Positions 53,138 to 61,402 of a DNA stretch of 64,000 bases are shown here, in pieces. Under the pieces are notes generated by a model. The model saw only the letters and a list, made by a program, of their open reading frames with translations. It made no database searches and was not told the DNA's origin. The position numbers and the translations under genes are program-made. Source of the DNA: Ignavibacteria bacterium. GTDB taxonomy: Bacteria > Bacteroidota > Ignavibacteria > Kapaibacteriales > Kapaibacteriaceae. Every line of letters begins with the position of its first letter. The stretch's first letter is position 1. The DNA is taken from assembly GCA_015709655.1 (NCBI GenBank), contig CP054181.1, positions 1,043,262 through 1,107,261 on the forward strand. Direction: 5' to 3'.

Positions 53138-54975
53138 GATTGTCTGCTCAGCCAGACGGATCGCAGGTGGTTCTGTTGGACGGTACTTTCAGGCAAAATA
53201 GTGAGTTCAACGATTTCTTCGGGTACGGGTTTCAACGTTGTGGCGTACAGCCGTCCGTCACACGTGGCATGTACGGCAATGCTCCCCTCTGCAGAGGCAA
53301 ACAACGAGGTGGCGTGAGCAGTATCCCGTACACGTATGCCGTTCACTGAGAGAATTTCGTCATCAATACCAATTCCCGCATCAAATGCCGGTGAAAAATC
53401 TTCCACGGCACGCACGGTAACGCCTCCCTGCTTGTCAACAAGCGAGAGGCCGGTAAAGGCAGGTGCCGGGAGGCGTACAAAGGGAATACCGTCATTCAAT
53501 TCTTCAGTTGGTAGTGTTTTTACTCTTCGCGTTACCGATATGCCAAACGGTGCTACGATCTCTTCTACTGGCAACTCTGCCGCACCGTCCAGCCATTCAT
53601 ACAATCGGTCACGCAACTGGACACCGGTGGCACGTTCAAACAGGGCAACAACGTCGTCACCGGTAACTCCTACTGCCGGGTTTTCGGAATACCGTACCCA
53701 CAAGGCACGCATCCCGTCATCCAGCGTTTGCTTGCCGTCAGTATGCGATATGATGTATAAATCCAGCAGCCAGAATATGATGCCGCCCTTCAGGTAGTAC
53801 GAGGGGAATCGGTTGGTGCCATCGGCACCTGCCTGGTACAGTTTAACCCAAGCAAGGTAGCTGCTGTCGCGTACCGACATCCGGAATCTGCCCTGAACAC
53901 GGTGCAGCGATGTGAGCTGATCGTTTGCTATTGATTTTAGATATTCATCTTCCTTACAAAAGCCGCACCGGTAGTGGAACAGTTTGTCGTAATACGACGT
54001 AACGCCTTCGGCAAGCCATAGCATCGAGGTGTAGTTTTCAGTGGTATAGTTAAACGGACCCAACTCAATGGGTCGTATCCGTTTAATATTCCAGAGGTGA
54101 AAGTATTCATGACACAACAGCGACAGTAATCTGCCCACCTTACTTTTATCAGTCATCATTGATGGGTCTGCTGCATTCACCGATGAACGGGAATGCTCCA
54201 ATCCGCCGCCGGCATCGGGGTATAGCTGAACGATAAACACATACCTGTCATACGGAACACCGCCAAACATGGCTGCTTCGGTTTCAACAATCACGCGCAG
54301 CTGCTGTGTAAGCCAGTCAACGTTAACCGGCTGAGCCGAAGCCACTGCAACTTCATGTTGTGCTCCCAATGCACGAAACGTCCGTACTTCATGGTTTCCA
54401 ATTTCAATTGGTGAATCGGCAAGGATGTCGTAGTTCAGCGCTCCCAATACCACCATCTCTTGTGAAGGGGCTTTAACAGGCGATAGCTGGGTGGAACACT
54501 GCTGCCAGAGTTTTTGGTCGTGCTTCAGGATTACGTGATGGGGTTCGTCCAAACGACCTTCAACATACATCAGGGTGGCTACCGGCACAATAAAGGCGTG
54601 GTTACGGTTGATATGGTTTGTGCGTACAGATCGCTCCAGGCCGTACACAACGTACGATAGTTCTACCTGGGAGCAGTCTCCGGTTTGTATCTCAATTGAG
54701 CATTTCGAAATCCAGCGCGAAACAGCTTTAGATTTTTCTCCATCTTCAATGCACCATACTTCCATGTTGCCCTGATGAGCACTAAAGTCACGAACCTTGT
54801 ACGATCCCGGTGCCCATACCGGTAGCGTGCACACCACAACGGCAGCATTAATGTTGCTAATCCGCATCGTTACCTGCACCAGGTGCTGGGCTGCCATGTC
54901 AAACTTCAATTCGTATTCAATATCAGCGGAACTTCCCCATACATCCGCGTCCTTTTGTTCAATCGAATAGCTCAT
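53134..54975 (-). CDS. M61 family metallopeptidase (glycyl aminopeptidase-like) with PDZ domain
   Basis: 613 residues. An N-terminal beta domain includes LPVWAPGSYKVRDFSAH, the M61_N signature. The catalytic domain has GGGLEHS (substrate Gly loop), H289-EYFH-293 as HExxH and WLAEGVTSYYD supplying the third zinc ligand Glu. A PDZ domain follows at about 500-580 (GGVTVRAVEDFSPAFDAGI with the IDDEILSVNGIRV core). No signal peptide is visible, so it is likely cytoplasmic, as is common for this family. It overlaps both neighbours by 4 bases. Confidence 0.9.
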   Translation of the reverse strand: MSYSIEQKDADVWGSSADIEYELKFDMAAQHLVQVTMRISNINAAVVVCTLPVWAPGSYKVRDFSAHQGNMEVWCIEDGEKSKAVSRWISKCSIEIQTGDCSQVELSYVVYGLERSVRTNHINRNHAFIVPVATLMYVEGRLDEPHHVILKHDQKLWQQCSTQLSPVKAPSQEMVVLGALNYDILADSPIEIGNHEVRTFRALGAQHEVAVASAQPVNVDWLTQQLRVIVETEAAMFGGVPYDRYVFIVQLYPDAGGGLEHSRSSVNAADPSMMTDKSKVGRLLSLLCHEYFHLWNIKRIRPIELGPFNYTTENYTSMLWLAEGVTSYYDKLFHYRCGFCKEDEYLKSIANDQLTSLHRVQGRFRMSVRDSSYLAWVKLYQAGADGTNRFPSYYLKGGIIFWLLDLYIISHTDGKQTLDDGMRALWVRYSENPAVGVTGDDVVALFERATGVQLRDRLYEWLDGAAELPVEEIVAPFGISVTRRVKTLPTEELNDGIPFVRLPAPAFTGLSLVDKQGGVTVRAVEDFSPAFDAGIGIDDEILSVNGIRVRDTAHATSLFASAEGSIAVHATCDGRLYATTLKPVPEEIVELTILPESTVQQNHLRSVWLSRQS

Positions 54976-55859
54976 CGTCCACCAAAGTACGTATTATCAA
55001 AAAATTCTTTATCAAATTCGGTTGTTGTCGGCTCTACGGTCGGCGTTTTTGTACTTACGCCAACAGTTGATGCGATTTGTGCATAGCTCTGTTCATATTC
55101 TGCTATGGCTGTTTCACAGGTTGCTATCTCTTTTTGGAGTTTCAGCCTGTGTTCGGTAATCCATGTTTCGCTGGATAGTTGATCCCTGAGTGCAAATGGT
55201 TCTTCACTCAGAAGGCGGCGTAGCTTACGCTCCTCAATGCGCCGGCGTGCGGCAAGGCGTGCCTCTGTATCAACAAGGTCCTGGTACGATTCCTGTGCAG
55301 CTTCTAACGCAGCCGGTTCATCAGCCTCCATCAGGGTAAGCAAGGCCCGTAGTCTGCTGGCGTCGCCATGCCTGTAAGCCGTCTGAATATCATGCCACTC
55401 CTGGACCGAATCCGTTTCCCCGGTCACGTCAGGATGGTACTTCTTTGCAAGAGTTCGATACATCGAATTGATCTCTGCGTGCCCTGCCACAGTTGGCTGT
55501 CCTCCTGCATTCCGGGTGGCATTCATCTGTTCTGCCTTGGCAAGCCGACCGTACATTTTTGAAAACTCGCTGTTCACAAGTTCGTTAATACGAGCAAACA
55601 TGCCGGCTGTTAAAGACTCTCCCCGGTTTACCTTAACGTACAACAACTCCAGTCTCCGACGTAACTCAGCACAGCGTAACACAAGGTGCTGACGGTAGAG
55701 TTCCAGATTACCAAACTCCTTGTGGTACTTCTCCAGCAAACACGGTCGCTCCTGCGTGGTAAGTCTGTGCCATTCACCCAAACACTCACGCAGCGCCCGC
55801 CGATGTTCAGCGCACTTGCACCGTAACTCTTCAGTTAGTGGGTGGAGCTGCGGTTTCAC
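54972..55859 (-). CDS. Coiled-coil protein with J-domain-like segment
   Basis: 295 residues from a GTG at 55859. The middle (about 125-165) reads HAEINSMYRTLAKKYHPDVTG, helix II and the HPD motif of a DnaJ J domain, but the rest of the J domain is weakly kept. Both flanks are long Glu/Arg/Leu-rich coiled coils. It might stimulate an Hsp70 ATPase in the cytoplasm. The N-terminal Cys/His pairs (CKCAEHRRALRECLGEWH) are unexplained. It is part of the tightly overlapped operon. Confidence 0.72.
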   Translation of the reverse strand: MKPQLHPLTEELRCKCAEHRRALRECLGEWHRLTTQERPCLLEKYHKEFGNLELYRQHLVLRCAELRRRLELLYVKVNRGESLTAGMFARINELVNSEFSKMYGRLAKAEQMNATRNAGGQPTVAGHAEINSMYRTLAKKYHPDVTGETDSVQEWHDIQTAYRHGDASRLRALLTLMEADEPAALEAAQESYQDLVDTEARLAARRRIEERKLRRLLSEEPFALRDQLSSETWITEHRLKLQKEIATCETAIAEYEQSYAQIASTVGVSTKTPTVEPTTTEFDKEFFDNTYFGGR

Positions 55860-57946
55860 TGGATTACGCTTTCCTGATTTTCCTGTACGCTAAGGCGGGC
55901 TATAACCATCTCCGTAATCGCACAAAACAGGGCGAGTATGATACATAGTGGCCATAGCTCCGACCCAATACGGGCTGATCGAACTGCCTCATGCATGGAA
56001 CGTCCGGTTGCCATGAGTACACGATCGGGATGCACGACAAATCTACCCAGCAGTGAAGTAAATTCCTGTTCCGAGAAGTAACGAAGGATGCTTTCAGCAG
56101 AAGGGCGTACTACTGTAATACCGCCTATAACCGTTCCGGTTGACGTGGCAATCGTAACAATTCCCGGCTGAGACTGCGCTGGTACTGGTATGTGAACGCC
56201 CGACGGCAAACGGACCGGCGCAAGTTCTGCTTTATATCCCTGTGCATCTGTAACAGTGAATGAGGATACCCCCTGATAGCTTCGAGGAATCGGGTACATC
56301 ACAGATTCGTTAATCCGCGCCTGCTGAACCTGTGTGTTGCTGCTCGAAAGATAGAGTGCTGACCGCACCATGAGTGCTGCAAACAACCCGGTCGATCCGA
56401 GGGTACTCTGCTTGCCATCGGCCATGGATGTAAAGAATAATACCTTTCCGGCGCCCACATGGGTCACTGTTAAAAACGGTCCAAGCTCTGATGACGCTAT
56501 GGTTGTTCCGCCGCGAATGCGCACCTGGCTGTATATGACAGGCGACTCGACCGGTGCCGGCGGCCCGGAGGTATTAAAAACGCCCCACAGCAACGGGTGT
56601 CCTTCATCGATGGTTGTTAACCGCGCCGACGAATTATCTGCCATGCCTTCCCATGAAAGGCCACACGACGTACTCCATGCACGCATAGCAGGGTTATCCG
56701 ATATAAAGGTTACTACTCCGCCGCCGTCCTGCACAAACTGCAGTAAGGGTGGAACATCGTTAACACCAATGTTTGCGCCGGCCAGATACAGAACGTCAAA
56801 CTGCTCACCGGCATCTCCGAGCATCCGGAAGTCAGTGTACCGCTGAACACTGCCGATTACTGCCTGTGAAGCCTGAAGGCTAAGAGCAAGCACTGCCAGA
56901 TCTGCAGTAATGCCAGAGCCAATCACTGCAACACGCGCAGGTGGCGGTACCATGACACCCAGGTACTGACTGTTGTCCCGGTTCAGAGCATCATTCTCAA
57001 CATCAACCGATATACTCGCTACCCCTGTATGACTAACCGGTGCTCCCAGCACTACCGAGCGCGTTTGTCCGGCCGGCACATCAATAACACGTTGGGCAGC
57101 CCGTAAACCGCCTACCGACATTGATACGGGGACTTCCTTTGCATCACGCGATGTTCCATTACGGACATACGCTTCCACTTCGATCGGCTTGCCAACCTGT
57201 GGTAGTACCGACCTTAGAGTAACCGAATCAACCGACAGGTTCTGATCAATTCCGGCTACGCCCTGGCCAACAGGCAGAATAAAAACGGATGCATCAATTT
57301 TAAGCCCCCTAACAGCTTCGGTAGCATCGGCAACATCAAGATTTTTCTGTCCGTCACTGATAAAATAAATTTCTTTATGAGGATGCGAGGCATCGGCAAA
57401 TAAGGTACCAAGGATCTCCATCAGGGATTCGGTGTCAGGCAGACCGTCAGACACGTGCAGTGCATTTACGCGGGAATGTGCCTGACTGAATACGCGTGAA
57501 AAACCCGCACCGGCTGCTTCGGGTGTTGGAATGAGCGAAATCACGCTTATTTCATCACCATCGCGCATCATATCGATAACCTGGTGTGCAAACTTCTGAG
57601 CCTGGTGAAACCGCACTCCGTTCTGATCGGCAATGTCCATACTGGCACTATTGTCAACAACAATAACAACACTGGCATGTGTTGTTGACGTTAGTAATGG
57701 CAAATTGGATGGTACAGTTGGCCTGGCAAACGCCAGTACTGCAAAGGCAACAACCAGGGTCCGCAGAATCAGGAGGAGCAGCTGCTGAAGTTTGAGTTTC
57801 CGTACACGAGTCTGCTGTAACTCAAGAATGAACCGCAGGGTACTAAACTCAACTGTCCGCAAACGCCGAAGATTAAAAAGGTGCAACAGCAGCGGTATCC
57901 CCGCTGCTATCATCCCAATCAGTGCCAGTGGATTTAGGAAATTCAC
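55856..57946 (-). CDS. BatA-like membrane protein with VWA domain
   Basis: 696 residues from a GTG at 57946. FLNPLALIGMIAAGIPLLLHLF and LRTVEFSTLRFI are the BatA N-terminal double-membrane domain (TIGR02226-type). A VWA domain follows with a MIDAS VVDNSASMD, then a GATase1-like central part (YLAGANIGVN ... ARLTTIDEGHPLLWGV) and a final transmembrane helix LWPLCIILALFCAITEMVIA. Family members occur with MoxR-type ATPases (the Bat operon), which is not present here. It probably sits in the inner membrane with the VWA domain in the periplasm. It overlaps rluB by one base (TAGTG). Confidence 0.87.
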   Translation of the reverse strand: MNFLNPLALIGMIAAGIPLLLHLFNLRRLRTVEFSTLRFILELQQTRVRKLKLQQLLLLILRTLVVAFAVLAFARPTVPSNLPLLTSTTHASVVIVVDNSASMDIADQNGVRFHQAQKFAHQVIDMMRDGDEISVISLIPTPEAAGAGFSRVFSQAHSRVNALHVSDGLPDTESLMEILGTLFADASHPHKEIYFISDGQKNLDVADATEAVRGLKIDASVFILPVGQGVAGIDQNLSVDSVTLRSVLPQVGKPIEVEAYVRNGTSRDAKEVPVSMSVGGLRAAQRVIDVPAGQTRSVVLGAPVSHTGVASISVDVENDALNRDNSQYLGVMVPPPARVAVIGSGITADLAVLALSLQASQAVIGSVQRYTDFRMLGDAGEQFDVLYLAGANIGVNDVPPLLQFVQDGGGVVTFISDNPAMRAWSTSCGLSWEGMADNSSARLTTIDEGHPLLWGVFNTSGPPAPVESPVIYSQVRIRGGTTIASSELGPFLTVTHVGAGKVLFFTSMADGKQSTLGSTGLFAALMVRSALYLSSSNTQVQQARINESVMYPIPRSYQGVSSFTVTDAQGYKAELAPVRLPSGVHIPVPAQSQPGIVTIATSTGTVIGGITVVRPSAESILRYFSEQEFTSLLGRFVVHPDRVLMATGRSMHEAVRSARIGSELWPLCIILALFCAITEMVIARLSVQENQESVIQ

Positions 57947-59052
57947 TACCGACGGCTCCCCGGCTGGGACTCAAGTCCAACAAGCCGACGCAGTCGGGTT
58001 ACCTCAGAGCGCGTTAGGTGACGGTATTCGCCGCGCGCCAGCCCCTGCGTACTAAGAAAGGCATAATACTTACGGTCGAGCTTTTTAACGTCGTAACCAA
58101 AATGCTCAAACAATCTGCGCACTTCCCGGTTTCTGCCTTCCGTAATTTCGATTTGCACTTTATGTGCATCTTTAGGATTTACAAAAACTTCACATGGCCG
58201 GCTTGGACCATCATCTAACTCTACGCCGGCTGCAATCGCTGCTGCGTGCTTTTCCTGCAGTGGCTTATCAAGGGCTACGTTGTAGGCGCGTACGATACCG
58301 TATCGGGGGTGCATGAGGCGATTGCTCAGATCACCATCGTTGGTTATCAACAATACACCCGTCGTATTCCTGTCAAGTCTGCCAACTGAGAATAGCCGCG
58401 TTCGCAATCTCACAATGTCGAATATCGTAGTCCTGCCTAATTCATCGTTCGAGGTAGAGATTACATCCTTAGGCTTGTTTAATAAAATATAGGTCAGGTG
58501 TTTATATCGCGTAATAATCTCACCGTTTACGGCAACTACATCATGAATGCCAATCTTCCTGCCGAGTTCTGTGCACACTACGCCATTCACAGTAACATTA
58601 CCATTTCGTACTAAGTCGTCAGCAGTTCGCCTGGATGCAACTCCGGCGTCAGCAATTGCTTTATTCAACCGTACTTCATGATCCGGTAACTCTGCTTCGT
58701 TCTTTTTCGAAAACGGTCTCTTCTGACTTCGTTCCTGTACAATACGACGGTTTCCATCACTGCGCATGTCCCTCTCCGACCTGTTATCCCGTCTGCCAAA
58801 CGATCGACTCCCACCCGTGGGACGACTCCCACCCGTGGGACGACTCCCACCCGTGGGACGACTTCCGCCTGTGGGACGACTCCCGCCTGTGGGACGACTC
58901 CCGCCGCTGGGACGACTCCCGCCGCTGGGACGACTCCCGCCTGTGGGACGACTCCCGCCCGTGGGACGACTCCCGCCTGTGCGCCGATCCTTCTTGGATG
59001 ATGCTGCATCTGACTCATCCGGGCGTCTGACTTTTGAACCTGAAAACTTCAT
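57946..59052 (-). CDS. RluB-type 23S rRNA pseudouridine synthase with GGSRPT-repeat N-terminal tail
   Basis: 368 residues from the ATG at 59052. Residues about 1-130 are disordered and basic with ten GGSR(P/S)(T/S) repeats. An S4 domain follows (VRLNKAIADAGVASRRTADDLVRNG) and then the synthase domain with GRLDRNTTGVLLIT (catalytic Asp), MHPRYGIVRAYNV and ITEGRNREVRRLFEHFG, features of the RsuA/RluB/E/F family. The expected product is pseudouridine in 23S rRNA near the peptidyl transferase centre. A basic N-terminal extension occurs in other Bacteroidota members but this one is unusually regular. It heads the overlapped operon. Confidence 0.9.
   Translation of the reverse strand: MKFSGSKVRRPDESDAASSKKDRRTGGSRPTGGSRPTGGSRPSGGSRPSGGSRPTGGSRPTGGSRPTGGSRPTGGSRPTGGSRSFGRRDNRSERDMRSDGNRRIVQERSQKRPFSKKNEAELPDHEVRLNKAIADAGVASRRTADDLVRNGNVTVNGVVCTELGRKIGIHDVVAVNGEIITRYKHLTYILLNKPKDVISTSNDELGRTTIFDIVRLRTRLFSVGRLDRNTTGVLLITNDGDLSNRLMHPRYGIVRAYNVALDKPLQEKHAAAIAAGVELDDGPSRPCEVFVNPKDAHKVQIEITEGRNREVRRLFEHFGYDVKKLDRKYYAFLSTQGLARGEYRHLTRSEVTRLRRLVGLESQPGSRR
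58805..58984 (-). repeat. Ten tandem 18-bp units in rluB
   Basis: Each unit encodes TGGSRP or SGGSRP. The first three units (high identity, CACCCGTGGGACGACTCC on the plus strand) are exact copies; the others vary at two or three positions and the variable codon toggles Thr/Ser. Such a tract can gain or lose units by slippage without a frameshift. Confidence 0.93.
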
Positions 59053-59086
59053 AATTAGTGCCGATTCACATCGTGAAGAAAAAAAC

Positions 59087-59953
59087 CTACATTCGCCAAC
59101 GTCTATGCTGCCAGCTCCACAAATGTGGATTTGCTCGAATTTCTGATTCCAGCATTGCAACATGCCGGTGTGTTAATTCAATGACTGATTCCGGGTTATC
59201 TGACAGATCTGCTGAAGGAACAGGCTGCACATTGACGGAATATTTACCTGTGTCGTGTCGGACAGCCGTCCCTAAAAACATGGGCACATTAAATTTCAAT
59301 GCAAGTGCTGCCGGAGCGCTGTACGTTGGCGTAGGTCTGCCAAAAAACTCAATCTGCGGATCATGGTCTGCCGAAGCATGCTGGTCTGCCAGGAACGCCA
59401 CAATGCCACCTTCCTGAATCGTGCGGACCAAGGTCCGTGCCGCCTTGTGCATTGGGACAACGATGTTACCAAAACGCGTCCTGATGGTATTCAGCTCAGC
59501 ATCCAGATAGGCATTGTGTTGCGGATGGACAACAATGGTAAGGGGCTTGTGCAGGCAAACACCTGCTGCCATCGCCAAATATTCCCAGTTTCCAAAGTGT
59601 CCGGAAAGCAGGATACTTGGCAAACCGTTCCTTGCCCGTTCAGCAACAACGTCAAGACCTGAGAACGTAACCTGGTTTATCAGGTCATCGGCTGACAGAG
59701 CCTTTGAATACAGCATCTCGGCAAACGTAATTCCAAGATTAACGTATGCACCACGTACCAAAGCCCCTTTCCACTCATCTGAGTGTCCGGGGTACGCCTT
59801 GCTGATATTATCGTAGGTTATCATTCTTCGTTTTGTTTGCAGCATCAACAGCAGGCCCAGCATTTTGCCGAATTTGCGCGTACAGCGAAGTCCACATTTC
59901 TGCAGAACAGCCGACAGAATGCTGATTACTGTGTACTGAAACCGGTGTGCCAT
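59087..59953 (-). CDS. Lipid A biosynthesis acyltransferase-like protein (LpxL/HtrB family)
   Basis: 288 residues. An N-terminal hydrophobic anchor (VISILSAVLQKCG; also a second at KMLGLLLMLQ) precedes LLSGHFGNWEYLAMA, the HFxNWE acyltransferase motif (His and Glu), then FLADQHASADHD and WSWQHRRW at the C-terminus, all diagnostic of HtrB/LpxL. It transfers acyl chains from acyl-ACP to lipid A precursors at the inner membrane. It starts three bases after the GWxTD gene stop and is 34 bases from the rluB start. Confidence 0.9.
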   Translation of the reverse strand: MAHRFQYTVISILSAVLQKCGLRCTRKFGKMLGLLLMLQTKRRMITYDNISKAYPGHSDEWKGALVRGAYVNLGITFAEMLYSKALSADDLINQVTFSGLDVVAERARNGLPSILLSGHFGNWEYLAMAAGVCLHKPLTIVVHPQHNAYLDAELNTIRTRFGNIVVPMHKAARTLVRTIQEGGIVAFLADQHASADHDPQIEFFGRPTPTYSAPAALALKFNVPMFLGTAVRHDTGKYSVNVQPVPSADLSDNPESVIELTHRHVAMLESEIRANPHLWSWQHRRWRM

Positions 59954-59956
59954 TAC

Positions 59957-61402
59957 TTACCGTGCCGTAGGAGTAAGCGAGCGCGTAGGCATCGGATCGG
60001 GCTCGAATGCCTTTGCGTAGATTTCAAACCACTTTTCGTTGCGCACTTCGCCAATCATCGTACTATGAACAAGTTTATGATTTGCCTGACCCTGCACATC
60101 CACAAAATAAAAATACACGCCGCCCTGAATTCCCTGATAGAACCATTCCTCGTATGGTTTTGTATCGATGGTTTGAATGTGTTGTGTTGTCTGGGTTGGC
60201 GGACCATATTTCAGCAGTGTACGGCCGCGATCGCTGCGCCATCCATCTTTAAATGCGGGGCTTGCATAAAACGCCTGAGCCCTCTTAAGCATGGATCGGA
60301 ACTCATCCAGGCGTTCATTTACCGGTGTGGACAGATCAGGGTCGCGAGACTGCCAAAAGCGATACAGATATCGTTGCTGAGCGCGAACATCAGTAAGGCC
60401 GGCCAGAGTTTGTTTTTCCGCCTTAGTAGCCAGAACGTCTGACAATTCGAGTTCCAGCTTTAGCTTACTGCCTTCGCATACAGCCCACTCAGACGCAAGG
60501 AAGCGTTGTTCTTCTGTTAGCAGGATGGTTCCCTCGGGCGGGAGTTCAGGGTTAAGAATGTAGAATCGTTCACTGCGAGAAGCAATGGGTGTGTTCCCGC
60601 TGGTTGGATACTGGAATATCCTCACATTGAGCGTATAGACGCCTGTGCGCAGTGCTCCTGCCGGGATAGATTCACTCACAACTAAACCATTGCCACTGCC
60701 AAGAAGTTTAGCATGTTGGTTTAGGACCGGCTGAAGTGCAAAATCCAGGACCTCGAACTCAACGGCAAGTGTATCTGCATGGTTAGCCAGGGCTTGATAG
60801 ACTTCAAAATAAACCGAGATATTGGGGTCTGTGCCTGAGAATTCATGTCGGGGATTAGGAATTGCCACGACACCATTTCTTGTATAGTGCGGGACTACAT
60901 CGCCGGCAGACGGTGCAGTAAACATCAGATCGCTCATCTCTATTTTTTGTCCGAACCCGCGGACATCAAAGTCAAACTGAAGCATTGCAGCACGTTTGGT
61001 ATTAACATAATCCTGCACATTGAGCAATGCGTGGTATCTGCCCGGAGGTAGCTCAAATGACCTGACTCCGGTAAAAAAGCGACTATGTTTAAACACCAAA
61101 CCCGGCAATGGGCCGGCAGCAATCCACCTATCGGTAATTGTATCACCGTCCGGGGTACGTAAGCGAAGCGTGCACAGGAGTTCGCCCTCGTAGTCACCCG
61201 TAGCCGTTCGTGTAGGAGTTAGTGTGGTATCCGGGAACGAATACTGAAACTCCCAGCGCGTGCTTCCCACTGAGGTTCTGAACTGAACAGCATCGGCAAG
61301 GATGTTAATACTCTGTTCAGCCCCTTTCATGAAAGGGGCTATGACAAGTGCGAATCCAAGAACAAATCGCCCGAGAATGTTAGTCGATGAAGAAGGAAAC
61401 AC
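59957..61402 (-). CDS. GWxTD-domain protein, exported
   Basis: 481 residues. The GTG at 61402 is needed to include a signal peptide (FVLGFALVIAPFMKG). The C-terminal domain has FWQSRDPDLSTPVNERLDEF, AFKDGWRSDRGR (the GWxTD box, here GWRSD), LLKYGPPT and YEEWFYQ, as in the GWxTD family of unknown function found in Bacteroidota, Chlorobiota and Gemmatimonadota. The N-terminal part is beta-rich. The 5' end overlaps the PorV-like gene by 23 bases. A perfect palindrome CCCCTTTCATGAAAGGGG lies in codons 22-28. Confidence 0.85.
   Translation of the reverse strand: MFPSSSTNILGRFVLGFALVIAPFMKGAEQSINILADAVQFRTSVGSTRWEFQYSFPDTTLTPTRTATGDYEGELLCTLRLRTPDGDTITDRWIAAGPLPGLVFKHSRFFTGVRSFELPPGRYHALLNVQDYVNTKRAAMLQFDFDVRGFGQKIEMSDLMFTAPSAGDVVPHYTRNGVVAIPNPRHEFSGTDPNISVYFEVYQALANHADTLAVEFEVLDFALQPVLNQHAKLLGSGNGLVVSESIPAGALRTGVYTLNVRIFQYPTSGNTPIASRSERFYILNPELPPEGTILLTEEQRFLASEWAVCEGSKLKLELELSDVLATKAEKQTLAGLTDVRAQQRYLYRFWQSRDPDLSTPVNERLDEFRSMLKRAQAFYASPAFKDGWRSDRGRTLLKYGPPTQTTQHIQTIDTKPYEEWFYQGIQGGVYFYFVDVQGQANHKLVHSTMIGEVRNEKWFEIYAKAFEPDPMPTRSLTPTAR
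61319..61340. repeat. 22-bp perfect palindrome at the 5' end of the GWxTD gene
   Basis: AG-CCCCTTTCATGAAAGGGG-CT is its own reverse complement. It falls in the signal-peptide codons about 60 bases after the GTG start and about 40 bases from the PorV gene stop. It could form a hairpin in mRNA or be a protein-binding site; neither can be decided here. Confidence 0.75.

Noticed and set aside
58805-58984. Regular 18-bp repeats looked at first like a CRISPR-type array
   Set aside because: There are no spacers, the units are contiguous and in frame within rluB, and no cas genes are near.
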